Assembly (NCBI GenBank): GCA_037013685.1
Contig: CM072886.1
Span: forward strand, 61,868,933 to 61,932,932
Origin: Acridotheres tristis
Lineage: Eukaryota; Chordata; Aves; Passeriformes; Sturnidae
Reading direction: 5' to 3'
DNA length: 64,000 bases
The notes below the pieces were generated by a model, which was not told where the DNA came from, searched no databases, and saw only the letters and a list, made by a program, of their open reading frames with translations. Of the stretch, positions 16,401 through 29,780 are shown in pieces (position 1 is the stretch's first letter; each line of letters starts with the position of its first letter). Both the position numbers and the translations under genes were made by a program.

Positions 16401-16764
16401 TCCAAATGGATGGCTTTTTGGTGCTTTCGTACACAACCACTTTACTTCCCTTCAATTAAGTTATTATGTAACTTTCTATCTCATGTGAAGCAGAACCCAT
16501 AAATGCATCTGGTCTAAAGAGAGAAAGACACAGAAAACACAAAGAAAAGCTCCTTTTTCCTCCCCCTACAGTTCATTTGCTTTTTGTAGACTCATCCAGC
16601 CAGACCATAAAATGCATGCACACATTCGTTGTGGGTGTTTTTGCTTTTGCTACAGATATCAAAGTTTCAAGCAGCCCTTTACTGAACTCACTGCTGGTTT
16701 TTGATGTTCCTCCTGTGCCAGGAGAGCTTGAAACAGGACACTGCATGAAGACACGCTGGGCAAG

Positions 16765-17120
16765 GGATAATCCCTTCCCTTGAACTCCTGGCAACGTCCC
16801 CGTTCACACGGCCCAGGGTGCTGTGGCCTTCTCTGCTGCCAGATGTGCTGCAGGCTGGCACCTGGCTCACTGCCCACGGGACCCCCAGGGCTTTTCCATG
16901 GAGCTGGGGTCATCTCCAAGCTTGGAGCCAGAGCCCTCCATCCCCTCCTCTGGGATAGAGCTGTGGCTTCTGGTCCCAGCCCCAGGTAGGGAATGACCCA
17001 CAAAGCATCACTCTCTCACCCAGCTGGTCATTTGTCCACCGTGCTGCCCACCCATCCAGACTGTAACATCATCACTCGGCTGTGGGAACACCCTGTGAGA
17101 CTGTCAAAACCTATCAGCAG
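16765..17120 (-). mobile_element. CR1 LINE internal fragment (old, minus orientation)
   Basis: A GC-rich block inside AT-rich intron. It matches, with many changes, the reverse complement of the CR1 region upstream of the 3' end. The recognisable order is CTGGCAACGTCC, then CCCAGGGTGCTGTGGCCTTC, then CACTGCCCACGGGACCCCCA, then TTTTCCATGGAGCTG, and further on CTGTGGGAACACCCTGTGAG. It lacks the CR1 3' terminus and has no intact frame. Confidence 0.6.
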
Positions 17121-20100
17121 GCGGGCTATTCACTGAACAACCAAAATCCTTCGAAAATCAGAACACTGAAATGAAAAGCACACAATAGAAGGCAGACAGC
17201 CAAGCAGCTTTTCGAGTGCATTAGGACGTAGCAACTTATACTGCAAACTGCCTCATTACAGACCTTTTAAACTAAAAATATCAAAGCAAGACAAGACACT
17301 AGGGAGTGCTTCAAAGGATGCAGCTTCCCTCAAAAATGTTTCAATTATTCTTGACAGAATTTGGAATACACGTTGATGCTATAAGGGAAGATGTGCAGAG
17401 CACTCTGCACTATAGTTTGCTGACAGGTGGGGAGAGTGTGTTAGCAAAACTTGGGGGAAAAAAAGTAGAATAACTGCTCTAGGTGGACACAGTCTTTCTT
17501 CCACAGAAGAGTGAAAGGAAAACAAGTGAAAACTACAAGTCCTAAGTGTTTTTAAGCTCTTATTTAACAGTCTCTTTACAACTTGTTTTTGCTAAAGATA
17601 TATTCAAATAATTACAATCTAAAAAAGTAAGCCCCAATTCACTAGAATATGAAGACAGGATTTCACTCAATGAAAGAAAGATCATCTGTGTTTGAAAAAA
17701 ATAAACACTCTTCCAAATGAGATTTACTGACTGCCAACTCTCAAAAGCCCGCACTTTCATGAAGAAATGGTTTATTAAAATTATCAAAAAGAATCAGTCA
17801 TTAAAAATAACTGTATGTACTTCTTGATAATACTTGATAAAACTAGGGTTTTTATAGATTGCATCAGAATATGAAAACTCCAAGTAGCCCACAAACAACC
17901 TAGTGAAGAAGAAAAGCAGAGGTTTTACCAGTGCAGAGGGATTATTTTTAACATTTCCCAGCAAGCAGTTTCAACAAGTTAGCTTACCTTAAATATTCTC
18001 TTTAAACAAAACAAAAAAAATGCTTACTTGAAATCCTTGGAATATAAAGGATAAGCTTAAGTAAATATCAGAACAAACCACAGAAATAGGTGCTTGTGTA
18101 TGCCAGGATTCCAGTTACTAATGCAGCACCTGGAGAAAGAGGCAGCTTCCGACCAATGTGACAGGAAACAGCTTGGGAAAAGGCTTCCACAGAACTCCAG
18201 GCTTTATCTGGCTACCAGGAAATCATCATAGTTAAGAAACACCACAACTATGCTCCACCAAAAAGCAAATGTGCAAATTGAGTTCTTAAAATGTAAATAT
18301 GTCTAGGATTAAAAAAATAATAAAAAATTAAAATCACATTTATGATTAGATATATACCAGCCTGAGGGGACTGCTCTGCAAGGTGGCCCACAGCATCATA
18401 ATGGATTCTCATTTTAGAACTATATTTGCTGTGGTTCAGAAACAGCAAAAATGCTTTTTGCCCAGTTCATTTGTCACCAAAGTCATCCCAAAACCTGAGT
18501 GCATTTGCCTATTTCTCAATCTTTAAAAAAAATTCAGGAACAACTTTAGAATAGTTTTAATTGGTTTTAACTATAGTCAAAATCACCATGGATATACTGT
18601 TTTATGGCAGATTAAGGGTGGGGTTTTTCCACACTTGCTTCATGTCATGCAAAGCACGGAAATGTTACAACAAAAGCTGTGGAGGGGATTCTCTCCTTCA
18701 GGCACATGCCTGACCACCCCTAAGTTAACAAATCTGCAATCTACTATCTTCCATTTTTCTGGTTCAATGTCCTTTATGGTCATTGGCATTCAATGACAAT
18801 ACACGTCCTTGTAGAAGACAGAATTTAGCAATGTGACTTCAGTGGGATGTGAGTACCACAAGCCCTTCTCAGTTTACACCAGGACAGGCTCTGTTAGCAA
18901 GAGGGTGTTCTACCTCCCCGATTTATCACTTAGTCAGACTCCTATCCAAGTGAAAGAGAATCAAAAGTGACTTGCAAGGGAAGGAGGGAAGGATAACATT
19001 AAGCCGAACCTCCTTAGTGCAGAAAGTAACTAAAAAAAAAAAAAAGCAAGCATCTCAGTTCACATACTTGTTTCCTGCCTCCCTATAAACCCACCATCTA
19101 AAGTATGTAAGAGCAATAATTCAGTTAGTGAGCTGCAAAATATATATTTCCACTATAAATAAACCTGACAATGTCACACACACCTTCAGGATATTTATTT
19201 GTGAATATGATCTAGCTTTAAAAATTAGCCACAAGCTGTTGAAAAATCCCACTATTACAGAAATTGTACCTGAAAACAGCTCAAATGATTCAGCACAATT
19301 CTACTGTCATGAAATGCAGTATTTAATGCATATGCTCTCCAATTACAGTTTTTTTCAGCATTACCTCAAAAATACTAATTTTCAAATGGAAAAATTAATC
19401 AATAGCAAATCTAAACCCAAAGTACTTAAAATACAAACCACAGCACTGCAATATTCTATTCATGTTTCCAAAGGTCCATGAAACTGTCTCGAATAAGATT
19501 AGTAACATCCCATCGTCCCAGTACAAATTGATCTATTGAACAATTTAATGACTATTTTCCATTGCAAAAGGATAACCACTCTGGCTTTGGAGTCAGAAGG
19601 TTTTCAAAGACAGGCAAGTAGCTTCTGCTACTACAAGCATAATGCCAATCTTAAACTTTGCATGGCTGTGAGCTGTTTGCCTTCTAGATCAAATTATGTG
19701 CATGTGCAGACACGTAAATTAATGATGAGATTCTGTTCTGCTGTCACAACACATTGTGCACAGGTTGAAAACATGGTTTCCACAACATGGCAAATCAGTT
19801 GGCAGGTATCAGCTTTTATTTGTCCTTAAGAGTAACACCCAGCTCCAAACTCCTGCTCCAATGCAACTAACTCTTCACCCAAACTATAACCATTTCAGAC
19901 ACACAACACCACCATTCTGTGCTGAAGTAAATCTTGCCTCAAAAAGTGAAGGCAAAACTATTTTTGCCTTCTTTCCTAATAACTAAAACAAAGTAAAGGT
20001 TTCACTCCATAAACTGCTTTCAGTATAACCAGTTTTCTGATTGAACCTGCAATTTCTACCTCTCTCTTTGGAGGGAGGGGTAGATCCTATGAACAGTCCT

Positions 20101-20429
20101 AGAGGCCTTCAGAGCCAAAAGGAATGAGCTGCAGATTTATAGTCTCAATACAGTTCAGTCTAACTTCCCTTACTTTACATTGATGGTGAAACAGAATTTT
20201 AGACTTGAGGAGGAATTTTGGTATTTTGGAAGACATATTTTAATGCAAGTCTAAGGTTAACATGACCAATAACTGCTAAATCAGAACAGAGAAAAAAAGA
20301 AAAAAAAAAAAAAGGAAAAACCTACCTTTTACGAAACAATCATGTAACTAGCTGAAAGAGAATTTGATTTTTTTCATATGCTTGGTAAAACATTCTGTAT
20401 TTATTACTTAGCCTATATTTGGTAATAGA

Positions 20430-20916
20430 TCATAGAAACATATCACAGAATCATAGAGTGAATTCTAGATAAAATTATTGAACCGGAAGGTACCTCCGAC
20501 ATCATCTAGTGCCAACCCTCTGCCATGACCTTCCACTAGACCAGGTTACTCAGAGCTCCATCCAACCAGGCCTTGAACACTTCCAAGGAATAGGCATTTT
20601 CAACTTCCCTGGGCAGCCTGTTCCAGTGACTCACCACCCTTGCAGTAAAGAATTTTTCCTTAAATCAAACCTAAACCTACTCTCTTTCAGTTTGAATCCA
20701 TTGCTCCTTGTCCTGTCACTACATGCTCTCGTAAAAAGTCACTCCTCATCTTTCTCATCTCATCCTTCCTGTAGGCTCTCCACAAGTACTGGAAGGCCAC
20801 AATTACATCACCACAAAAGCCTTCTCTTTTCCAGGCTGAACAATCCCAATTCTATCTGTCTTTCCTAGTAGGGGAGGTGCTCTATCCCTCTAATCTTGGT
20901 GGCCTCCTTTGGACCT
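20430..20916 (-). mobile_element. CR1 LINE 3' fragment
   Basis: A 5'-truncated CR1 in minus orientation. On the + strand it starts with degraded 8-bp terminal repeats (CATAGAAA, CACAGAATCATAG) and the hallmarks follow in order: CCAACCCTCTGCCATGACC, CCACTAGACCAGGTTACTCA, TGGGCAGCCTGTTCCAGTG, TTTTCCAGGCTGAACAATCC and GGTGGCCTCCTTTGGACC. It ends against a TTTC microsatellite. Confidence 0.93.
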
Positions 20917-20925
20917 GCAATTAAT

Positions 20926-20957
20926 TTTTCTTTCTTTCTTTCTTTCTTTCTCTTTCT
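20926..20957. repeat. (TTTC)n microsatellite
   Basis: About seven TTTC units with one interruption, directly at the truncated 5' end of the minus-strand CR1 copy. Confidence 0.9.
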
Positions 20958-23900
20958 ATTTTAAGCTAATTAACAAGCGAGAATCTGTACAAATTAAGTA
21001 TTCACATAGTCAGAACTGCAGGACCACCAGTGAAATAACACCCCCACAGGTAGACGTAGCCTTATTTGGCTATGCCAAAATTTCATATATAGAAATATTT
21101 TAAAAAGACCATAAGCCAATCATTGTATCAGTAGCACACACAACATGCTTGAAATATTTATTTTTTCTTGACAACTCAGTCTATTTCCTATTCAATTTCT
21201 GTCACAACAATTTCTCCAATGCAAGCAAAAAAAATTTGCTATTCATTCATGCAATTAATGCTGAGCTTATTTCTTAGAAAAAGAACCATTAGATTACAAA
21301 TCTAGTCCAGTTCAACATTGTTTGGTTAACATCCCAAATGAATCACACTACAGATTTTCTTTAGAAATCCTAGTGATGAGCAAACACTTTTGTTTGACAT
21401 CATTAGTGAAACAATATCTGAAACAGCATTCCCTCTAACAAACCTGCATCCAGGAGCATCCAAACACGAGGGGACTGATTTGCTAACAGACAGCTATTAG
21501 AGATGTGTTACCAGCAGAGGAATTTTAAATTACATGCAGCCCTCCATATTCATTGCACACGGTATATGAGTTATGACAGACCAGATTATTTTAAAAATCC
21601 ATATTTATTCTCAAATGCAAAGCAAAGATGCCATCATTCTGTTTTAAAAAAGGAACATGTACCAGTGCTTTTTGCTAGTAAAGCCAATTTGCAACATTAG
21701 CAATGAATGGCATGTCTTTCCCGTACTTTTTATAACACTATAAGACAGATCTCTTCAAGCTATATTATAATAGCCTCTTATAAAAGTATTTTTCAATTAA
21801 TGGGTTGCTTCTAAATTCAGCCAATTAGACAGTAACAATTATACAGGCACAATAAAAGGAAGACAACCAAAACAAAAATTGTACTACATTTCAAACAGAA
21901 CAATCTGGCTGCACATAAAGCCATATCTTCAGAATATATGACTATATTTTCACAGTTAAAATACCTCATTTTCTGCTCCGGAAAGGCATTATATAGCAAA
22001 AAACAGGGCATCTGATGCTAACTGCAGAAATATACACAGTATGCTTTTTCCACTGAACATTTTTATCTTTAAAATTAAAATGTGAAAAACAGTTTAGTTA
22101 GCACATGAGATGTGATTCAGAGGTAAGGCAATATTCAGTATGTCAGTTCTAAAGAAAGGACATTGAGTTTAAATTTTTAATGAAACATTTTAAGTTTTCT
22201 CCCATGTATCTCGTTTTCATATACTCACAGCCATTCCACTTGCTTCTCCGTTTTTTACAGAATATTAAATGGTCTATAGCTCAGAAATAACAGACCATAA
22301 CAAAAAAAGCAGCCCTGACATAACTCCAACTTGCAAAATATTATCTGTCATTAAATAGGTCAATTAAAAGAATAAAATTCCTTTGATAAACTTGAAAAAT
22401 ATTTGAGATAAATCTTTTGAAGGGAAAAAAAAATCTTGAAAGATGATCTACTTCCACTGGGCTTGCTGACTTATTTCTGTGCCGTCTTCCAAACTGTTCA
22501 AACTGCAACACTGAAGGTAAGCTAAAGGTCATCTTTATCTACAGTGTCAAAGCACTTCCATATTTTTACTGCCAATTCAGAACAGTTTCTGCAACTTTGA
22601 CGTGTCTGTTTGCTTTCTAAAGGGTTTAAGGACAAACCTTGAGGAGCAAACCATACAACATGGGCACACTGGAAGCAAACCAAAACCCTTCCTTCTCCAC
22701 AGTCTGTAAACTACAACAGGAAAGTGTAGGGCTGGGTTCACTTTCTTCTTTTCTTCAACCCTGAGGAATGTCTCACGCTCTAAATCTCCCAGGATTTCAT
22801 GTGGTAGTCAACATTTGCTACTAATAAGAAGGGAAGCTACCAGGTCTTAACATACCAGTAGTTTTCAAATTTTTCCTCTGACATGCAAATTTTACCTCGA
22901 TTTGTCTTTAAAGACAACCAGACTAAACTACTGTATCAATGCTGGCAAAGTCAAGGCAGACTACCACTCAACCAAACAATAAACCTGATTTTTTGGTACT
23001 AGATCTAACTGGCACTGCCACACCAAAGAAGCACTGATGGCTGGGAACAAAAACAATTCTTCTAGACCCAACAGTTGTGAAAAAGAAGCCCTCCTGGAGG
23101 CGTGTGTGTGTTTGACTATTTTTATGGAGGATCAGCCATCATCTGTCCTCCTGAAGCTGGCACAGAACTGACATCAGGTGTAAAACCAACAACAACATTG
23201 CCAGGTCCAGCTAAATCTGCAACAGCAACCGTGTTCACTCAAAACTATTTTTGCCGTTTAGTCATTAATTCATCAATGGCAGCACTAGGCACAAATTAAT
23301 AGTGGGATTTTTTAACTTATGCTTATTCTGGTTTAGATTGTAGTAACAGATAAATTGATTGTAAAATGCGCTATTCAAATCAAACTGATTTAAACAATGA
23401 TGTCATTAATATTTCAAGCACTGGAGTAGGCTGGTTTAAAGGTAGTACAAAAACTAGCAGGTCTTTTCTCATGTGTGCCAAATCTAAGCTCTTAACATCA
23501 TTTGGTTAATAGATTATTTTAAATAAATAATTTAATACATAGAAATTAACAGACTAATGGAAATAATTCGTGTAATTTATTAGCATTAAATACATCTAGA
23601 CAAGCTCCACTGGTTTACATAACTAACCAGATTACCTGTACTCTCAAAGAAAGAGCACTATTAACAGCTAAGACTTTTGTCTTATCTTCAGCTTTACACC
23701 TGCTTTTCATTGGGAGGAATTGTTACCACTAAAACAGGACAAAAATTCCCAGGTCTCTCATTTGCTTAACCCAACACCTCCACGAATATATGCAACAAAA
23801 GAGAGACATCCATGCAGCAAGGGAGAGGGTGGAGCAGATGGGTGTTGTTACTGATGCTAACAGGGTGGAGCATTATACATGAGAAATATGAAAGGAAAGG

Positions 23901-26472
23901 AGATACAAAGGAAGAGAAATGAGGATGGGGCAGAGCGAGAGGGGAAGGGCAAATGACAGACTGCTCAAAAGAGATAACAAATGCGATATGACCCTTCATC
24001 CTGGATTTCTCCAGCCTGGTAGAGGTTAAACAAGTTGTGGGGAGAAAAACAATAGTAACTGGGAGTGAGTAATTTAAAACAGAGGCAGAGAAGGCTTTGC
24101 CTTATTGAAACCAAACACCACAAACAAAAATCCAGTACAATAAAATTGCCCTACTGAAGCTACTCTGACAGACAAAATCCCAAGAGGCTGCAAGGAACAA
24201 TTGTGTTTGAGTGAGGAAGCACATCCTGCTTTGTGACCATCAGTGACTAAACCCTATGCCTACAGTGAAAACGACCTGACAGATGACACCTAGGATACAG
24301 TATCTTATTTGAGCAAACAAAGAAAATCCACCTAAAGGATGCACAGACATCAAAGTGACAGTGAAGAGTGAATAAAAAGCAGAAAATCAGGAAGCTGATA
24401 AAAGCACTTACAAAGGGGAAGGGAAAAAAGAACAGGGCTGACTGAAGAAGGAAGTCAGTAATTAGGACTGTGAAACCTGTAAAATACACTTCCTATGAGA
24501 TGATTCTTTTCAATATACACAGCTGTACGAAATCTCTCTTAGCTTTTCCTTCCCCCACCTTCTTTTTCCCCAGCACAGGGATGCCACACAAGTATTCATC
24601 TCCTGACACACCTTGGGACAGCAAGCACTGACTTATGCCTGTGCTGAAATGCAGTATAAAATGACAAATTAATTTCTGCAACATCTGCATCAATTTGTAA
24701 GCACCTTAAAAACATTCACCTTTAGCCCAGCTAAAAATACAGAACACTTAATTTATAATATTTTCCTTAACTCCTGAATATGTATAAGGCCTTGCTAACC
24801 TAATTTTTGATTTTGTTCTTCAGAGTAATTTAGCACTAATTAGTCACAAGTACTTTGAACCTCACAAAATCCATGCATATTTCCTCCACAGGGCAAACAT
24901 GCAGCTGATGCCTGAGAAAGTTAAATTTCCTAACTCTCTCTCTCTTTCTGTAAACAGCACCTCTCTACTAGGTATCATTCTCTATAGCAACAAAAATCAC
25001 ACATTGTATCTCTACAACAGATAACAGGCACCCATACCTGGACCAATTCAAGGAGACCCTACTGCATTGTGATTCTAAAATTGAAAGTGGAAATGCTAAT
25101 TTTTGAAGCATTAGGATAAACTATATGCTGAAGTGCACTGATCCTACTCAGTGTCCAATTTTTCCTCTTTCATATCTAAACTTGAATAACATCCTGCTCT
25201 AAATCTGAACACCTACTAATTTTAGAGGAGGGTATCATTAGAACACAATATGACCTTTATTAAATATGAATTATTTGTTCACAACACATTTGGCATGACA
25301 GTGGGAAAACATTGCCTTCAGGCCACCATTATATCTGCCCTGTTTCCTTTTCTTTCTTCCTGTCATCCTACATCTGCTTTGTCAGCCCCAACAGTGTCCA
25401 ACTTTCATGGCAAAAGAGATTTGCTGCCTCCTTTTAGAGCAACCAAAAGTATTTTTATTCGTTACTGATGCAGAAATAAAATTACGAATTTTAAGACTTA
25501 AGTTTTCAACTGCTTTAGGCAGAATATTTCTCATCTCTTTCACTGCTGCTGTAAATTACAACAGATGACACCACATTTGATTTCACTGGCTGTATGGAGG
25601 GAAAATTTCATTCACAGTCATGATGACCAAAATTTATTTTTTAAGTAAATAATAAAGTTTAATGGAAGTGGGTTGCAAACAATATCAGAGGGTCTAAACA
25701 TTTGATGCCTAGAGACTTTGGAATGCCTTTTAAAACACAAATGAGACAGGCAAAGTGGGATAAGTGAAGAGAATTTAAAGAAAAAACTCCTCACAAGACT
25801 AACACTGAAACCATCTAATCTGTCCTGGGGCTTGGGTAACAACAAAACCAGTGGAACATGACAAACAAAGACTGTGAGGTCTTCCAAGACCAGGGACAAA
25901 CACACCAGGGACAGTATCCGGCAAATCACCTCAGTATCAATTCCTAAACATACTTGAAATTATAAACAAAGCTTGAGATGGGGGTGGGAATGAACCAAGA
26001 ACGTTCATGTTCTGTTGGAACACATTTTCTATCTAGGATGGAATGAATGAACATCAAGGTGTTCAGCAGGCACTGAACTTCAGCCTACTGTTGTTCTCTC
26101 TTTATAGACTATTAAATCTGTTTCTAACAGTGACTATCCAAGGCTAATGAGAACTGAAGCATGCATAAGGAATCAAAGTAACATCATTATTATAATTTCA
26201 TGCTCTATAAAACTGTAGACATTTGGTTAAAATGCCTCCTATTTTGAAACATCCTTGCTGGTATTATTAATTCTAAATTATTTTTCATCTGTGCCTTATC
26301 TATTAAACAAGTTCCCTTGACAATACATGTGTTTCTATATACATCAAACAGTGGCTGCATCAGAGACAGATCTAACCATAACAAGTCTAAAATCTTGGTC
26401 AAGAAGAAAGAAAATAAAGCACTGACACTTGGTAATACATTAATACTGTATTTTTGAAATAAGACTGATAAA

Positions 26473-26870
26473 TACAGAATCTTAGAATTGTTAAGGTTGG
26501 AAAAAGCCTCTAAGATCCTCAAGCCCAATCATCAACCCAGCACCACCACCGTGTTCATCACTAAACCAAATCCTCAAGTGCCAAATCCATCTTTTTGAGT
26601 GCTTCTAGGGATGCATTCACAAATATGTAGAAGATGACTCAACCACTTCCCTGGGCAGTCTGTTCCAATGCTTGGCAACCCTTTCCACAGAGAAACTTTT
26701 CCTAACATCCAATTTAAACCTCCCCTGGTGCAACTTGAGGCCATTTCCTTTTCTCCTGTCGCTTGTTACCTGGCAGCAGAAACTGACTCCCACCTCACCA
26801 CAAGCTCCTTTCAGGCAGTTGTGGGGAGCAATAAGGTCCATCCCAACCCTCCTCTTCTCCAGGCTAAATA
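26473..26870 (-). mobile_element. CR1 LINE 3' fragment
   Basis: A diverged CR1 3' end in minus orientation. Visible landmarks are CAGAATCTTAGAATTGTTAA at the 3' terminus, GGGCAGTCTGTTCCAATGCT, CTTTTCCTAACATCCAATTT, CTTTTCTCCTGTCGCTTGTT and CTCCTCTTCTCCAGGCTAAA. The divergence suggests an older subfamily than the 20.4 kb copy. Confidence 0.9.
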
Positions 26871-27924
26871 CAAATGCATTCTACTCAATATATTACAAAT
26901 AATCTCATATATAAAAATATGAACTATTAAAGAACTAGAATAAATTGCATTTTGATGAAGAAGTCTGCAAGGTAGCAGTTTCCATTTACTATTCAAAATA
27001 GGTCAGACATTACATACTTGAATACTGCTATTATAATCCATTTTTAAAAGTGAAAACAGTAATCACATCAGCAGCTATTAAAGTCTGATGGCCTGCTTTT
27101 TCTAACACCTGTCTAATGCTTTCTAAATAGCAAACTCAATGAGGATACTCAGCCTAGGAAAAAAAACCCACCATAATAAAAAGACTGGAAGATATTTCAT
27201 TCCATAAGCATGTATATAGAAAACAAAACAAGAAATAATATTCTTAAACCCACAAGTTAAAATGAGGAACATTAATTTACAGTAAGGCAGCCTATAATAA
27301 CATAGGTAATATCTGATGATTTTCTATTTGGAAAGACCCCATTTCAAAGTCTCATTCACATTCCACATTAACTTCTGTTTTAAGTATTCTTTAAAAGTTT
27401 TAAACAGTTAACCATATTTAACCCTTCACTTTTATTAGCCTATCAGGAACAGACCTGACAGACTTGAGAGCAAGGCAGCACCCAACTACTTAAATCAGCA
27501 GTACTGGAAGCATAATGTGCACCCACTGAGTCACCAAGGTTATATAAACTGACACAGCAAATTAATGCCACTGCTTCCCTGCCTCCCAAAATACAAACCA
27601 TTCAGCTACTCAGCCATTGCAAATGATATCTGTGTTTCATTGCCAGGAGAACAACTGTCAGAGCCCAGAAACTGAGCTATCTGCTCATTCAAGAAGAGAT
27701 CTGGAGGTCAGATCCAAGGTGTGTCGAGCACGAGGTGTGTCACTGGCACCTGCACTGCCCCTCCTTCACCCATCTGAGGATGAATGAGGAAGTCAAGACT
27801 TCGCTCCAGGATATTTGTGGAGTGATGAAAGTCCTGTAGGAAATCAGTTCTCAGGTGCTTCACAGACTGGATTGCACCTACCCAAGTGGTAACAGGGCAA
27901 AAGAACACTATGAAGTAGCTCAAC

Positions 27925-28011
27925 TATAAAATATGGAAGAGTATATATAATATAAATATATTTTATATATATATATATAATTATATATAAATATATAATA
28001 TAAAATATGGA
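27925..28011. repeat. TA-rich block bounded by a 13-bp direct repeat
   Basis: The 13-mer TATAAAATATGGA occurs at 27925-27937 and again at 27999-28011. Between them lies almost pure alternating A/T that can fold into hairpins. Confidence 0.85.
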
Positions 28012-29274
28012 TTAGAAGTACTCTGAAAAATACTTCTCTAGGTACACACACTTTTTGACTCGCAGAATTCAAGTGTCTGTATGAACTTTGAGCCTCCTGA
28101 AATGTAAGACTCTTAAGAGAAACAAAATACTTGTTCAATATAACCTTAAAAAAGTCATAGCACAAAGAATTCTTAAAATAGACACTTGCAAAGCGCATTA
28201 TATTGTCAGAGCAAATCTGTCTCCATCCCACCAGAGATGCTGGCGCGGTGATCCGCATGTAACTCCACCTATCTTTTAAGGCAAAAACTGTCCTAGTACC
28301 ACTGCTTGTGGGCTTTAATGCAAAGTTCTGGCAATCATCCAGGACTCCAGAAGGAAGGGAATGCAGCTTTTCAAATCTTCTTTTTGGGTCGTGACATAAG
28401 AGATCACACTGATGGCCACGAATGCTCTATTTACAAATGCAGAGGGAAGTCAGCAACTTCTACTTAAGGAAAAAAGGAAGGCGCTTTTTTTTTAAAAAAA
28501 AAAGCTACATTGTACAGAAACTTCATGCTTACACAAATTATCTAACACTTTCTACAGAGCTCAATAAAACATAAACCAGAAAATATCACGTACTGAATGG
28601 AATTGAAAAAGAAGGGTGAATCAGTGAATTTTTGTCCATGGCAAATAGGCAATTCTAACAAACAGCGATGTTTTTAAACTGAAGTTTAAAGAGAAATTAA
28701 GAAAAGCCCAAACATTTTAATACAATTTTATCCTGTCCTCTATGCTTAGAACATGAAAAGGTATGCATGTTCATCACTGAAATGACCAGACCTAAGTTTG
28801 AGATCAGCTCACTTTCAACATTAGTAAGTGGTATTTTGGAGCTTTTATCCTCTGTGAAGAAATCCCAGTTGTTTTGGTGCTTGAGATGTGGTTAAGTCCT
28901 TAGGCAGTGACAAAATCAAAAACCTTCCCCACACTTTTCTCAGGCTTGCCCTATTAAGCGAAGTTAATGGTTCCATACAATTTTTTTTCTTTATACAGAA
29001 GTCTTTACAGAAGCCTTTGCCAGCAAGATAGATGCCATATTGCCTTCTATATCAAAATAGCAACTAAGAATGATAAGTGAGGACATCACTGGAACATGGA
29101 TCCAATTAGCAGAATATGGCAAAATTGACATTTATATAACAAAGTTTCAGGTTAGTCATCGATGACTAAATTTATACCACAGAGCTATTAATTCTCACTC
29201 TCTGTAGACAGAAGAGCAGCAGATTACAAGAATCAGAAAGCCAACAGATTCTTTTGCCCAGTAGACTTCAGTTG

Positions 29275-29780
29275 AATCACAGAATGTTTGGGGTTGGAAG
29301 GGACCACTAGAGATCCTCCGGTCCAACCCCTTGCCAAGGTAGAGTCACCCAGAGCAGGCGACACAGGAACATGTCCAGGAGGGTTTGGAATGTCTCCAGA
29401 GAGGGAGACTACACACCCTCCCTGGGCAGCCTGTTCCAGTGCTCTGCCACCCTCAGTATAAAAATGTTCTTATGTTGTACTGGAACTCCTCATATTTCAG
29501 TTTCTGGCCATTGCTCATCATCCTGTCACTGGGCACCATTGGAAAGAGTCTGGCACCGTCCTCTTGGCACCTGCCTCTGAGATTTTTACATGGATTAATG
29601 AGATCCCCTTGTAGTCTTCTCTTCTCCAGACTAAACGGGCCCAGCTCCCTCAGTCTCTCTTCTTAAGAGAGATGTTCCAGACCTCTAATTATCTTTGTGA
29701 CCATCCACTGGACCCTCTCCAGGAGCTGCTTGTCTTTCCTGTACTGAGGAGCCCAGACTGGACACAGCATTCCAAATGGG
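29275..29780 (-). mobile_element. CR1 LINE 3' fragment
   Basis: A CR1 3' end in minus orientation. On the + strand it begins AATCACAGAATGTTTGGGGT and includes GGGCAGCCTGTTCCAGTGCT, CTTCTCTTCTCCAGACTAAA, CAGCTCCCTCAGTCTCTCTT, GACCCTCTCCAGGAGCTG and GGACACAGCATTCCAAATGG. Of the copies here it extends furthest in the 5' direction of the element. Confidence 0.94.

Noticed and set aside
16659..17003. 114-codon open frame on the - strand
   Set aside because: Lies within the old internal CR1 fragment and does not preserve a CR1 protein motif.
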